Source: Paracoccus mutanolyticus (lineage in GTDB: Bacteria; Pseudomonadota; Alphaproteobacteria; Rhodobacterales; Rhodobacteraceae). Taken from it: a stretch of DNA of 64,000 bases. The notes under the pieces are model-generated. The model saw nothing but the letters and a program-made list of their open reading frames with translations, was not told where the DNA came from and did not search any database. The stretch lies in the NCBI RefSeq assembly GCF_003285265.1, contig NZ_CP030239.1, positions 1,880,501-1,944,500 on the forward strand, read 5' to 3'. Of this stretch, positions 1 to 8,663 are shown piece by piece. Position 1 is the first letter of the stretch. Each line of letters begins with the position of its first letter. Position numbers and translations under genes: made by a program.

Positions 1-461
1 ACCTTCTTCCGCTTCACGCCCCCCCTGCGGTCCGAGGATGACCGTCAGGCCATGGTCGAGGCGGTGGCCGACGGCACCATCGACGTGATCGCCAGCTTCC
101 ACACCCCGCAGGACGAGGAAAGCAAGCGCCTGCCCTTTGCCGAGGCGGCGCCCGGCGCGGTCGGGTTGCAGACCCTGCTGCCGGCCGCGATGCGGCTTTA
201 CCATGCGGGCGGGCTGAGCCTGCCGCAGCTGTGGCGGGCGCTGGCGCTGAACCCGGCCAGGCGGCTGGGTCTGGAGGCCGGGCGGCTGGTCCCGGGGGCG
301 CCCGCCGACTTGGTCCTGTTCGATCCCGACGCGCCCTTCGTGCTGGACCGCTTCGCGCTTTTGTCGAAATCCAAGAACACCCCCTTTGACGGCGCGCGGA
401 TGCAGGGCCGGGTGCTGGGAACCTGGGTGGCCGGCCGCCCTGTCAACGGAATGCCGCATGA
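1..461 (+). CDS. pyrC: Dihydroorotase-family protein, 3' part (5' end outside window)
   Basis: C-terminal part of an amidohydrolase of the dihydroorotase family (pyrimidine synthesis, carbamoyl-aspartate to dihydroorotate), open from base 1 in frame 1. The segment DEESKRLPFAEAAPGAVGLQ matches the family's substrate loop, and the C-terminal beta-sandwich (VPGAPADLVLFDP, TPFDGARMQGRVLGTWVAG) is intact. Where active dihydroorotases have D-H-A-P-H, this protein reads F-H-T-P-Q, so the catalytic Asp appears absent; it may be an inactive or divergent paralogue. No in-frame stop precedes plsY: the frame runs on into it. The likely true stop is TGA 459-461, overlapping the plsY ATG (ATGA), which needs an indel near 440-450. 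Dihydroorotase followed by plsY is the usual Rhodobacteraceae order. Confidence 0.8.
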
Positions 462-1038
462 CCCTGATCGCCCGCCTGCTGGGATCCTGCTGGGCTCGAT
501 CCCCTTCGGCATCGTCATCACCCGGGCGCTGGGACTGGGCGACCTGCGCCAGATCGGCTCGGGCAATATCGGCGCGACCAATGTGCTGCGCACCGGCAAC
601 ATGCCCGCGGCCCTGGCGACGCTGCTGCTGGATTCGGGCAAGGGCGCCATCGCGGTGCTGCTGGCGCGCTGGCTGGCGGGCCCCGACGCGGCGCTGGTCG
701 CGGGGGCGGCGGCCTTCCTGGGCCACCTGTTCCCGGTCTGGCTGGGCTTCAAGGGCGGCAAGGGCGTCGCGACCTTCCTGGGGACGGTGCTCGCGCTCGA
801 CTGGCGGCTGGGGCTGATTGCCTGCGGCCTGTGGCTGCTGACGGCGGCGGCGGGGCGCATCTCGTCGCTGTCGGCGCTGGTGGCGGCGGCGCTGACGCCG
901 GCCTTTGCCTGGTGGCTCGACGGTCCGCGCATGGCGGTGGTGACAGGCTTCATGGCGGTGCTGATCTTCATCCGCCATCACGCCAACATCGGCCGCATCC
1001 TGGCCGGGACCGAGCCGCGCATCGGCCGCAAGGGCTGA
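458..1038 (+). CDS. plsY: Glycerol-3-phosphate acyltransferase PlsY (frame-damaged near start)
   Basis: Membrane acyltransferase that moves the acyl group of acyl-phosphate to glycerol-3-phosphate, the first step of phospholipid synthesis. Hallmarks are LLGSIPFG in the first membrane helix, GSGNIGATNVLRTG and FKGGKGVAT; about five hydrophobic helices follow. The ATG at 458 gives MTLIARLL and, if one G is restored in the G run at 481-483, continues as GILLGSIPFG, a normal PlsY N-terminus. Without it the PlsY body is fused in frame to the preceding dihydroorotase. PlsY is normally essential where it is the acyl-phosphate route, so a sequencing or assembly error is more likely than a real fusion. 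Confidence 0.88.
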
Positions 1039-1083
1039 ATTCACCGTTTCCGAAGTACCCCGGGGTCCGGGGCAGAGCCCCGG
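1039..1083 (+). repeat. Stop-adjacent 3'-UTR hairpin element, copy 1 (plsY)
   Basis: Immediately after the plsY stop: TTCACCGTTTCCGAAGTACC, then CCCGGGG and a perfect hairpin CCGGGGC-AGA-GCCCCGG at 1067-1083. The same box-plus-hairpin follows etfA, the first tctC and cbiX in this window. Confidence 0.65.
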
Positions 1084-1098
1084 CCGCCCGGTCCTGGT

Positions 1099-1974
1099 CT
1101 AGCGCGTGGGAACCGGCGTCTCGCCCGAATAGTCATAGAAGCCGCGGCCGGTCTTGCGGCCCAGCCAGCCCGCCTCGACATATTTGACCAGCAGCGGGCA
1201 GGGGCGATACTTGGTGTCGGCCAGCCCGTCGTGCAGCACGTTCATGATCGCAAGGCAGGTGTCCAGCCCGATGAAATCGGCCAGTTCCAGCGGACCCATC
1301 GGGTGGTTTGCCCCGAGCTTCATCGATTCGTCGATGGACCGGACGCTGCCCACGCCTTCGTACAGCACATAGACCGCCTCGTTGATCATCGGGATCAGCA
1401 CGCGGTTGACGATGAAGGCGGGAAAATCCTCGGCGCTGGCGGCGGTCTTGCCGATCTTCTCGACCACCTCCAGCAGCTGCTTGTAGGTCGCCTCGTCGGT
1501 GGCGATGCCGCGGATCAGCTCGACCAGCTGCATGACCGGCACCGGGTTCATGAAGTGCACGCCGATGAAGCGTTCCGGCCGGTCGGTGCGGCTGGCAAGC
1601 CGCGTGATCGAGATCGAGGAGGTGTTCGAGGCCAGGATCGTCTCGGGTTTCAGATGCGGCAGCAGGTCCTCGAAGATCGCCTGCTTGACGGTCTCGCGCT
1701 CGGTCGCGGCCTCGATGATCAGATCGCACTGGCCGAGGTCGGAGAGTTGCAGCGTGGTCCTGATGCGGCCAAGCGCCGCGTCCCTGTCCTGGTCCGAGAT
1801 CTTGCCCCGGCTGGCCTGGCGCGACAGGTTCCGGTCGACCAGCGCGACCGCCTTGTCCAGCGCCTCGCGCGAGATATCGGTCATCAGCACGTCATAGCCG
1901 GCCAGCGCAAAGACATGCGCGATCCCATTGCCCATCTGGCCCGCGCCGACGATGCCTACCGATTGAATCGCCAT
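1099..1974 (-). CDS. hbd: 3-hydroxybutyryl-CoA dehydrogenase
   Basis: NAD(P)-dependent 3-hydroxyacyl-CoA dehydrogenase, 291 residues, the usual length for Hbd/PaaH. The Rossmann fold begins at residue 5 with [26 protein letters not shown] and the catalytic histidine segment [15 protein letters not shown] follow; the C-terminal helical dimerisation domain has [15 protein letters not shown] and [11 protein letters not shown]. It interconverts acetoacetyl-CoA and 3-hydroxybutyryl-CoA in short-chain fatty acid, butyrate or PHB metabolism. The start was set at MAIQSVGIV (CAT 1972-1974), because the frame open further upstream crosses a terminator and non-coding sequence. It lies downstream of etfB-etfA on the same strand, consistent with electrons going to ETF from the associated beta-oxidation steps. 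Confidence 0.93.
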   Translation of the reverse strand: MAIQSVGIVGAGQMGNGIAHVFALAGYDVLMTDISREALDKAVALVDRNLSRQASRGKISDQDRDAALGRIRTTLQLSDLGQCDLIIEAATERETVKQAIFEDLLPHLKPETILASNTSSISITRLASRTDRPERFIGVHFMNPVPVMQLVELIRGIATDEATYKQLLEVVEKIGKTAASAEDFPAFIVNRVLIPMINEAVYVLYEGVGSVRSIDESMKLGANHPMGPLELADFIGLDTCLAIMNVLHDGLADTKYRPCPLLVKYVEAGWLGRKTGRGFYDYSGETPVPTR

Positions 1975-2035
1975 GTTTTCACCCCTTTGACCTTTGCAGG
2001 GGACGATGGCGCAAGCCCGGGGATCATTCAATGCA

Positions 2036-2062
2036 AAACCGCCCCTTTTGCGGGGGCGGTTT
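2036..2062 (-). terminator. Intrinsic terminator between etfA and hbd
   Basis: Perfect 10-bp stem AAACCGCCCC/GGGGCGGTTT. Read on the minus strand it ends in a short U run, downstream of etfA and before hbd, so hbd probably has its own promoter or depends on read-through. Confidence 0.7.
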
Positions 2063-2100
2063 CGGTTCGGGGCTGGGCCGGCGCGTTGCGTGGGGTGGCC

Positions 2101-2188
2101 GGGGGGCTCTGCCCCCCGCGGCCCCGTGGCCCCTCGACGGGGCCTCGGGGACGCGCCCACCGGGGTATTTGCGCAGACGGTGAAGCGC
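2101..2188 (-). repeat. Stop-adjacent 3'-UTR hairpin element, copy 2 (etfA)
   Basis: Read on the minus strand, directly after the etfA TGA: TTCACCGTCTGCGCAAATAC, CCCGG, a G/C-rich middle part with nested inverted repeats, then the hairpin GGGGGGC-AGA-GCCCCCC (2101-2117). Confidence 0.65.
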
Positions 2189-3115
2189 TCAGAGCTTTCC
2201 TGTGAGCTCTGGCACCACGGTGAAGAGGTCACCGACGAGGCCGTAGTCGGCGACCTGGAAGATGGGGGCCTCCTCGTCCTTGTTGATGGCGACGATCACC
2301 TTCGAATCCTTCATCCCCGCCAGGTGCTGGATCGCGCCCGAGATGCCCACGGCCACGTAAAGCTCGGGCGCCACCACCTTGCCGGTCTGCCCGACCTGCC
2401 AGTCGTTCGGCGCATAGCCACTGTCGACCGCCGCGCGCGACGCGCCGACCGCCGCGCCCAGCTTGTCGGCGAGCTGCTCGATGATCGCGAAGCTCTCCTT
2501 CGACCCCAGCGCCCGGCCGCCCGAGACCACGCGTTTCGCGCTTGTCAGTTCGGGACGGTCGCTCTCGGCCACCTCGTCGGCGACCCAGGACGACAGCCCC
2601 GGATCGGCCGCGGCCGCCGCCTCGGCGATCGCCGCCGAGCCGCCGCCGGGCGCCGCCTCGAAGCTTGCCGTGCGCAGCGTGAAGACCTTGGTCGCATCCT
2701 TCGAGCGCACCGTCTGGATCGCGTTGCCGGCATAGATCGGGCGCTCGAACGTGCCCTCGTCGATCACCTTCGAGACCTCCGACAGGACCATCACGTCCAG
2801 AAGCGCCGCGACGCGCGGCAGCACGTTCTTGGCATCCGTCGTCGCCGGCGCCGCGATATGGCTGTAGTCGCCGGCCAGCGACACGATCAGCGCCGCCGTC
2901 GGCTCGGCCAGGCGGTGGCCGTAAAGCGGGCTTTCGGCCACCAGCACCTTCGCCACGCCGGCGATCTTGGCCGCCTCGGCGGCGGCGGCGCGGGCCTGCG
3001 CGCCCGCCACCAGAACCGTCACCTCGCCCAAAGCCCGGACCGCGCCCACCGCCTTCGCGGTCGCGTCCAGGTTCAGCGCGCCGTCGGTGACTTCCCCCAG
3101 GATCAGAACAGCCAT
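2189..3115 (-). CDS. etfA: Electron transfer flavoprotein subunit alpha
   Basis: FAD-binding alpha subunit of ETF, 308 residues, full length. It begins MAVLILGEV and carries the alpha-subunit C-terminal FAD domain: [12 protein letters not shown], then [40 protein letters not shown], and the end segment [23 protein letters not shown] passes electrons from acyl-CoA dehydrogenases to ETF:ubiquinone oxidoreductase. Its ATG overlaps the etfB stop (TGATG at 3113-3117), a translationally coupled pair. The alpha chain is undamaged although its partner is not. Confidence 0.96.
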   Translation of the reverse strand: MAVLILGEVTDGALNLDATAKAVGAVRALGEVTVLVAGAQARAAAAEAAKIAGVAKVLVAESPLYGHRLAEPTAALIVSLAGDYSHIAAPATTDAKNVLPRVAALLDVMVLSEVSKVIDEGTFERPIYAGNAIQTVRSKDATKVFTLRTASFEAAPGGGSAAIAEAAAAADPGLSSWVADEVAESDRPELTSAKRVVSGGRALGSKESFAIIEQLADKLGAAVGASRAAVDSGYAPNDWQVGQTGKVVAPELYVAVGISGAIQHLAGMKDSKVIVAINKDEEAPIFQVADYGLVGDLFTVVPELTGKL

Positions 3116-3875
3116 CAGATCACCCCCGCTTCTTTCAACTTGCCGACCAGCTCGTCGACCGATCCCACCTTGATGCCGGCCTTGCGGCCCTCGGGCTCGC
3201 GCACCGAGACCACCTCGAGCCGCGGCGCGACCTCGACCCCGTAATCGGCCGGGGTCTTCTCCTCCAGGGGCTTCTTCTTGGCCTTCATGATGTTCGGCAG
3301 CGACGCATAGCGCGGCTCGTTCAGCCGCAGGTCGGCGGTCACGACCGCGGGCAGGCCGACCTCGATGGTCTGCAGGCCGCCGTCGACCTCGCGCGTCACC
3401 TTGGCCTTGGCTCCCTCATCTCGTGCTTCGAGGCGTGGTGCAGGACCGCCACCGCGCAGGAGGCCAGCCGCGACATCGGGCTGTCCGAGCGCGAGTTCAG
3501 GATCACCGGCACCCGCGCGCCAAGGACCAGCCCGGCGCCCTCGGCCATGGCGACCGCGGCCAGGATCTTGGCCACCGCCAAGGGCTCGATGTCCTGGTGC
3601 ACGTCATCCGCAGCAGTGACGAGAATGGCCCGGTCCGCGCCCATCGCCAGCGCCGTGCGCAGCGTTTCCTGGGCCTGCTTCACGCCGATCGAGACCGCGA
3701 TCACCTCATCGGCCTTGCCGGCCTCCTTCAGCCGGATCGCCTCCTCGACCGCGATCTCGTCGAACGGGTTCATCGACATCTTCACATTCGCAAGGTCAAC
3801 CCCAGACCCGTCGCTCCGAACCCGAGCCTTCACGTTGTAGTCAATAACCCGCTTTACCGGCACGAGAACCTTCAT
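3115..3875 (-). CDS. etfB: Electron transfer flavoprotein subunit beta (interior replaced, frameshifted)
   Basis: N-terminal 115 or so residues ([46 protein letters not shown]) and C-terminal 95 ([40 protein letters not shown]) are normal EtfB. The roughly 32 residues between them, which should hold the AMP-binding GKQAIDND segment, are replaced at about 3435-3530 by sequence reading [18 protein letters not shown] and [12 protein letters not shown], which looks like the C-terminus of a phosphate acetyltransferase. Native sequence resumes at ASK.EIEGAKAKV with one base missing, so two reading frames cover the gene. As given, no functional EtfB could be made. Replacement of equal length suggests misassembly. 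Confidence 0.85.
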
Positions 3876-3995
3876 CGGCCTCTCCCCTTTGGTTTTGCCA
3901 CCTGTTCGGTCAGTTTGTTAGCGGTCCGCCCCGCCTTGTAACAGATTAAAAACGACAGGATTGCGTCGTAACGCGGCGATCCTGTCCTGTTGTCG

Positions 3996-4549
3996 CTAAC
4001 GGCTTGCCCCGGGCACCCAGAGCACGTCCCGGGCGCCGTTTTCATTGGCAACCCGGCCCGCGACGAACAGCCAGTCGGACAGGCGGTTCAGGATTTCACA
4101 GCCGCCTGTTTGAGGCCCAACCGGGTTCAGACACACTGCCCGTGCCGACTTGGCTTCATGCGCGCGGGCAGACAATCCCAAAAGGTTCAGGCGTCCCGCC
4201 GGGCATATTGCCGCTTCATCTGCCGCCGTCGGACGTCATCCCCTTGATGCGTTACGGCACCTGTCCGTGCGATGATGCGCAGCACCGGGTACGGGGCCTC
4301 GGCATCCTCGTGCATCCTGGGACGCGACAGGTCGGCCCCAAGGTCGAACAGGTCGTTCTGGATCGTTGCGATCCGGTCGGCCAGGGGGCCGGTCGCGTAA
4401 AGCCGCGCCAGGCCCAGCGTGGCGTTCAACTCGTCCACGGCGCCATAGGCCTCGACCCGCAGGCTGTCCTTGCGCACGCGCTCGCCGTTCGACAGCGCGG
4501 TGTCGCCCTTGTCGCCGGTGCGGGTATAGATCTTGTTCAGGACGACCAT
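3996..4549 (-). CDS. ATP:cob(I)alamin adenosyltransferase, PduO type (interior replaced)
   Basis: Makes adenosylcobalamin from cob(I)alamin and ATP. The N-terminal 100 residues are canonical: KIYTRTGDKGDTALSNGERV (nucleotide-binding loop), YGAVDELNATLGLAR, IQNDLFDLGADL, PYPVLRI. The last 32 are canonical too: LNRLSDWLFVAGRVANENGA followed by RDVLWVPGASR. The middle (about 4095-4270), expected to hold the ILPGG and RRAER segments, is a stretch of visibly lower G+C with an in-frame stop in both halves' frames. Total length is about right for a 185-190 residue protein, so the block is a replacement, not an insertion. The start overlaps the HIG1 stop (TGATG). Rhodobacteraceae commonly place this gene upstream of etfBA. 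Confidence 0.8.
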
Positions 4550-4749
4550 CAGCCGCTCCGCATCCAGAGGTAGAACAGGAACACCGCGATGGCCACGGCC
4601 TGGGCGATGATGCGCCAGCGCATCAGCCGGTTGCCGTGCTTGCGGTTGAATTCGCCGCCCCGGGCAAAGCCGCCGATCCCGGTGGCCAGGATGGCCACCA
4701 CCGCAAGGCAGCACAGGGCAAGCAGGTAGAACAGCGGGTCGTCGCGCAT
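4549..4749 (-). CDS. Twin-transmembrane HIG1-domain protein
   Basis: 66 residues with two membrane helices (about 6-27 and 44-63) separated by a basic loop GGEFNRKHGNRLMRWRIIAQ, the pattern of the small HIG1/hypoxia-induced family. Its role in bacteria is not established; eukaryotic members associate with respiratory chain supercomplexes. It is translationally coupled to the adenosyltransferase gene through TGATG. Confidence 0.8.
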   Translation of the reverse strand: MRDDPLFYLLALCCLAVVAILATGIGGFARGGEFNRKHGNRLMRWRIIAQAVAIAVFLFYLWMRSG

Positions 4750-4773
4750 GAAGGGCCCCTTCCGCCGGCCAGC

Positions 4774-5592
4774 CTAGCCCCGGCGCGTCACCCAGTCCAG
4801 ACCGCGCGTGGGCAGAAGCCGCCGCGCGATCCCCGAAATGCGCGTGGGCACCGTGACATAATAGCGCGGGCGCGGATTCGCCGCCTCGAGCGCATGGGCG
4901 ATCCTTTCGCTGACCGCGCGGGGCGGCAGTTCGAAGCGGTCCTTGCGCGCGGCAGGCTGATAGAGCCGGCGGAGCAGGCTGCGGCGGTACTGCTCGGCGC
5001 GTGGGCTGTTTTCCCAGTCGATCCAGCGTTCGAAATGCGGGATGGAGTTGGCGCGGATCCGGGTCGCGATGGGGCCGGGTTCGATCAGCACCACCTTGAC
5101 CGGGGTGCCGGCCATCTCGATGCGCAGCACGTCGGTCAGCCCCTCCATCGCGAACTTGGTCGCGACATAGGCACCCCGCCAGGGCACGCCGACCAGACCC
5201 AGGACGGACGAGACATTGATCACCCGCCCGCCGTGCTGGCGGAAATGCGGGATCAGCCGCCGGGTCAGGTCGTGGGTACCGAACAGGTTCGCCTCGAAGA
5301 TGGCGCGCAGGGCGCCGCGGGGCAGGTCCTCGACCGCGCCGGGGATGGCGAAGGCGGCATTGTTGACCAGAGCGTCGATCCGCCCCAGCGCCAGCGCCTG
5401 GGCGGCGGCGCGGGCGGTGCTGCCCTCGTCGGCCAGCTCCAGGTGGATCGCCTCCATCCCCTCGGCGCGGCGGGCGTCCAGGTCGTCGCCGCGCCGGCAG
5501 GTCGCGATCACCCGCCAGCCGCGCGCCTGCATCAGGCGCGCCGCATCCAGCCCGATGCCCGAGGAACAGCCGGTGATCAGCACGGTCTTCAT
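4774..5592 (-). CDS. SDR family oxidoreductase
   Basis: Classical short-chain dehydrogenase of 272 residues. Cofactor site TGCSSGIG at residues 7-14, [13 protein letters not shown], catalytic Ser in INVSSVLG, and YVATK as the YxxxK motif. After residue 190 there is a long C-terminal extension with [20 protein letters not shown] and [20 protein letters not shown], typical of the SDRs that act on larger lipophilic or retinol/steroid-like substrates. Substrate unknown. The start is MKTVLITG (CAT 5590-5592); the longer open frame upstream lacks a ribosome site. parC is divergent, with about 100 bp between. Confidence 0.88.
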   Translation of the reverse strand: MKTVLITGCSSGIGLDAARLMQARGWRVIATCRRGDDLDARRAEGMEAIHLELADEGSTARAAAQALALGRIDALVNNAAFAIPGAVEDLPRGALRAIFEANLFGTHDLTRRLIPHFRQHGGRVINVSSVLGLVGVPWRGAYVATKFAMEGLTDVLRIEMAGTPVKVVLIEPGPIATRIRANSIPHFERWIDWENSPRAEQYRRSLLRRLYQPAARKDRFELPPRAVSERIAHALEAANPRPRYYVTVPTRISGIARRLLPTRGLDWVTRRG

Positions 5593-5695
5593 CGAAAGCC
5601 TCCGTTTTCGGCAGGTTCTGGGGCATGGCAGCGGGCCGCGCAAGACGCACATTTCCGGCTGGACCGGGGCGCGGCCGGGGCCTATTCAGGCGTGC

Positions 5696-7927
5696 ATGTC
5701 CGACGATCCGAACACCACCGATCCGGCCCAGCCCGATCAGACCGTTTCCGAACCGCTGTCGCGCGCCATCGGCGAGCGCTACCTGACCTATGCGCTGTCC
5801 ACGATCATGCACCGGGCGCTGCCCGACGCCCGCGACGGGCTGAAGCCGGTGCACCGCCGCATCCTGTATGCGATGCGGGAATTGCGGCTGTCGCCGACGG
5901 GGGCGTTCCGGAAATCGGCCAAGATCACCGGCGACGTGATGGGCAACTATCACCCGCATGGCGACGCCGCGATCTATGACGCCATGGCGCGTCTCGCGCA
6001 GCCCTTCGCGATGCGCTATCCGCTGGTCGACGGGCAGGGGAACTATGGCAACATCGACGGCGACGGGCCCGCCGCCAGCCGCTATACCGAGGCGCGCCTG
6101 ACCGCCACGGCCGAGGCGCTGATGGAGGGGCTGGCCGAGAACGCGGTCGATTTCCGCCCGAACTACGACGGCACGCTGGAAGAGCCGGTCGTCCTGCCCG
6201 CGGCCTTTCCGAACCTCTTGTGCAACGGCGCCAGCGGCATCGCGGTCGGCATGGCGACGAACGTGCCGCCCCACAACCTGCACGAGGTGATCGACGCCTG
6301 CCTGCACCTGATCAAGTCGCCCGATGCCCGCGACGAGACGCTGGTTTCGATCATCCCGGGTCCGGATTTTCCGACCGGCGGCGTTCTGGTCGAAAGCCGC
6401 GAGACCATCGCCGAGGCTTACCGCACCGGGCGTGGCAGCCTGCGCCTGCGCGCCCGCTGGTCGGTCGAGGACCTGGGCCGCGGCATCTGGCAGATCGTCG
6501 TCACCGAAATTCCCTATCAGGTGCAGAAATCCAAGCTGATCGAGCGCCTGGCCGAGCTGATCCAGCTGAAGAAGGTGCCGATCCTGGCCGATGTCCGCGA
6601 CGAATCGGCCGAGGACGTGCGCATCGTGCTGGAGCCCCGCGCCCGCAACGTCGATCCCGATCAGCTGATGGGGGCGCTGTTCCGTGTCTCGGACCTCGAG
6701 GTGCGGTTCGGGATGAACATGAACGTGCTGATCGACGGCCGCGTGCCCAAGGTCTGTTCGCTGAAGGAGGTGCTGCGCGCCTTTCTCGACCACCGGCGCG
6801 AGGTGCTGGTGCGCCGCAGCAATCATCGGCTGGAAAAGATCGCGGCCCGGCTCGAGGTGCTAGAAGGCTACATGATCGCCTTCCTGAACCTGGACCGGGT
6901 GATCGAGATCATCCGGCACGAGGACGATCCGAAATCCGTCCTGATGGCCGAGTTCCGCCTGACCGAGGTGCAGGTCGAGGCGATCCTGAACATGCGCCTG
7001 CGCGCCCTGCGCAAGCTTGAGGAAATCGAGCTGCGCACCGAGCACGGCAAGCTGACCGAGGAGCGGGCGGGGCTTGTCGCCATGCTGGCCGATCCGGCCG
7101 CGCAATGGGGCCGCATCGCGCAGGAGCTGCGCGAGACGCGGGGCAAGTTCGGCAAGTCCGCCCCGGGCGGGCAGCGCCGCACCGAGATCGGCGAGGCCGG
7201 CGAGACCGCCGAGATCGACATGGATTCGATGATCGAGCGCGAGCCGATCACCGTGATCCTGTCGAAAATGGGCTGGATCCGCGCGATGAAGGGCCATCAG
7301 CCGCTGGACGCCGAGGTCAAGTTCAAGGACGGCGACGGGCCCTTCATGGCGCTGCACGCCGAGACTACGGACAAGCTGATGCTCTTTGCCGGCAATGGGC
7401 GGTTCTATACCCTGCCGGCCAGCAACCTGCCCGGCGGGCGCGGCATGGGCGAGCCGGTGCGGCTGATGATCGACCTGCCGAACGACGCGCCGGTGATCGC
7501 CATGTTCCCCTGGCGCGAGGGCGCGCGCTACCTGGTCGCCTCGAAGGCCGGGGACGGGTTCGTGGTGCCGGCGGGCGACATCCTGGCGCAGACCCGCGCC
7601 GGCAAGCAGGTCCTGAACGGCGAGGCGGTGCTGTGCCGGCCCGTCAGCGGCGATCATGTCGCCGTCGTGGGCGAGAACCGGAAGCTGCTGGTCTTTGCCC
7701 TGTCCGAACTGCCCGAGATGGGTCGTGGCAAGGGCGTGCGGCTGCAGAAATACAAGGACGGCGGGCTGTCGGATGCGATCTGCATCACCCTGGCCGACGG
7801 CCTGCGCTGGCAGGAGTCGGGCGGCCGCACCCGCACCGAACCCGACCTGACCCCCTGGCTGGGGAAGCGCGCGGGGACGGGCTACATGGCGCCGCGCGGC
7901 TTTCCCCGTGACAACCGGTTCAACTGA
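5696..7927 (+). CDS. parC: DNA topoisomerase IV subunit A
   Basis: Type IIA topoisomerase subunit that cuts and re-seals DNA to decatenate daughter chromosomes with ParE. 743 residues. N-terminal breakage-reunion domain with [40 protein letters not shown] and the catalytic tyrosine in [11 protein letters not shown]; tower and coiled-coil around 440-480; C-terminal beta-pinwheel from about 500 ([54 protein letters not shown]). The short pinwheel and the sequence type fit ParC, not GyrA. The start ATG at 5696 leaves a 15-residue acidic leader before the conserved domain. Confidence 0.95.
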   Translation: MSDDPNTTDPAQPDQTVSEPLSRAIGERYLTYALSTIMHRALPDARDGLKPVHRRILYAMRELRLSPTGAFRKSAKITGDVMGNYHPHGDAAIYDAMARLAQPFAMRYPLVDGQGNYGNIDGDGPAASRYTEARLTATAEALMEGLAENAVDFRPNYDGTLEEPVVLPAAFPNLLCNGASGIAVGMATNVPPHNLHEVIDACLHLIKSPDARDETLVSIIPGPDFPTGGVLVESRETIAEAYRTGRGSLRLRARWSVEDLGRGIWQIVVTEIPYQVQKSKLIERLAELIQLKKVPILADVRDESAEDVRIVLEPRARNVDPDQLMGALFRVSDLEVRFGMNMNVLIDGRVPKVCSLKEVLRAFLDHRREVLVRRSNHRLEKIAARLEVLEGYMIAFLNLDRVIEIIRHEDDPKSVLMAEFRLTEVQVEAILNMRLRALRKLEEIELRTEHGKLTEERAGLVAMLADPAAQWGRIAQELRETRGKFGKSAPGGQRRTEIGEAGETAEIDMDSMIEREPITVILSKMGWIRAMKGHQPLDAEVKFKDGDGPFMALHAETTDKLMLFAGNGRFYTLPASNLPGGRGMGEPVRLMIDLPNDAPVIAMFPWREGARYLVASKAGDGFVVPAGDILAQTRAGKQVLNGEAVLCRPVSGDHVAVVGENRKLLVFALSELPEMGRGKGVRLQKYKDGGLSDAICITLADGLRWQESGGRTRTEPDLTPWLGKRAGTGYMAPRGFPRDNRFN

Positions 7928-7947
7928 GAAGAGCGGGCGGTTCAACT

Positions 7948-7977
7948 GAAACGGGCGGGACATGTCCCGCCCGTTTC
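7948..7977. terminator. Perfect palindromic terminator between parC and the small-protein gene
   Basis: 30-bp perfect palindrome, GAAACGGGCGGGACA and its complement, starting 20 bp after the parC stop and ending 20 bp before the stop of the convergent small gene. It ends in TTTC on either strand, so it can serve both genes. Confidence 0.75.
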
Positions 7978-7997
7978 GGAAATGTCGTGACCGACCC

Positions 7998-8147
7998 CTA
8001 GCTGCTGGTCGTGGGCCGCACCACGGGTTGTTGCGGCGTGGTCTGGGCCGAGGTGTCGGTTTTCATCTTGTGCCCCGCGCAATCGGCAAAGGCAGGCGCC
8101 GCGGCCGCCGACAGGGCAAGGGCAACGGCGAGGGTCTTGGCAATCAT
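7998..8147 (-). CDS. Small secreted protein, 49 residues
   Basis: Too short for standard ORF cut-offs but well supported. Starts MIAKTLAVALALSAAAAPAF and reads ADCAGHKMKTDTSAQTTPQQ then PVVRPTTSS. The first 21 residues are a clean signal peptide with AFA-D as the expected cleavage site; the mature part would be 28 residues with a single Cys. A strong ribosome site, AAGGAGAA, lies 8 bases before the ATG, and third positions are G/C-rich. The stop (TAG, 7998-8000) faces the parC terminator. I recognise the type (short exported ADC-start proteins are common in Rhodobacteraceae) but not a function. Confidence 0.7.
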   Translation of the reverse strand: MIAKTLAVALALSAAAAPAFADCAGHKMKTDTSAQTTPQQPVVRPTTSS

Positions 8148-8399
8148 CGCGTCAGTTCTCCTTGGATCGTTGGTCCTGGGTCCAGCCTTGCATGCAGGGG
8201 TGATTCGTTCAATCGAGGCCGGCGGCGATCACGCATCCGTTTGCATGTCGGCGCCGACGGGCCCCCGAGGGCCAGGCGCATCCGCTTTTTTCATCGCCTG
8301 CGTGGCCGGCTGGCGCGGAAAAAGGCAGGGGCCGCATGGATGCGGGTGCAGAACGGATTGCGATTGCCCGATGCCGCATTGCGGCGCAACCTGAAGGGG
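8148..8399. other. Gene-free stretch upstream of the small RNA
   Basis: Part of a 516-bp interval without a protein gene. No convincing start site, ribosome site or conserved peptide on either strand. It holds the promoter of the 49-residue protein and presumably that of the small RNA that ends near 8508. Confidence 0.5.
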
Positions 8400-8508
8400 A
8401 CGGGGCCCGCATCCCCGCCACCCCGGGCCGCACGGGGTTCTTCATGGCAACCGCCGTTCCTGTCGCGTCTCTCCTCCCTCCGCGCAGACAGGAACGGCGG
8501 TCTTTTTC
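8400..8508 (+). ncRNA. Putative cuckoo/CcsR-like small RNA
   Basis: A 15-bp perfect stem (8450-8464 with 8487-8501) encloses a 22-base loop containing CTCTCCTCCCTCC, an anti-Shine-Dalgarno motif. TCTTTTT follows directly, so the hairpin is a factor-independent terminator for + strand transcription. No + strand protein gene lies upstream, so the transcript would be non-coding. A weaker hairpin CCCCG-GGCCGCA-CGGGG precedes it (about 8422-8438). Tandem hairpins with CUCCUCCC loops are the signature of the alphaproteobacterial cuckoo family, which includes Rhodobacter CcsR1-4, stress-induced RNAs. The 5' end is a guess. Confidence 0.5.
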
Positions 8509-8564
8509 CGACAAAAAGGCGTGGCGCGCTGCGGACAGGCGATCCACCGGCTGCGGCGTGGCGC

Positions 8565-8663
8565 GGGGGGCTGTCTGCCCCCCGGCATGCAATTCGCCCC
8601 GGGGGGCGTATCGCATGCTCCCCCGAGGATATTTGTGCACGAAAGAAGCCCTGGGCCTTGCCT
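8565..8663 (-). repeat. Stop-adjacent 3'-UTR hairpin element, copy 3 (first tctC)
   Basis: Read on the minus strand after the tctC stop: CTTCTTTCGTGCACAAATAT, CCTCGGGGG, a GCATGC-flanked middle, then the hairpin GGGGGGC-AGACA-GCCCCCC (8565-8583). This is the most diverged of the four copies; the conserved box starts about 13 bases from the stop. Confidence 0.55.

Noticed and set aside
52-1038. Dihydroorotase-PlsY fusion protein
   Set aside because: The fusion depends on missing bases around 440-483; restored, PlsY has a normal N-terminal helix. A soluble amidohydrolase fused directly to the first PlsY helix is not plausible.
4187-6826. Long open minus-strand frame spanning the adenosyltransferase gene, the SDR region and parC
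   Set aside because: Only its last part (from 4549) is a real gene; the rest is antisense to parC and out of frame with the SDR.
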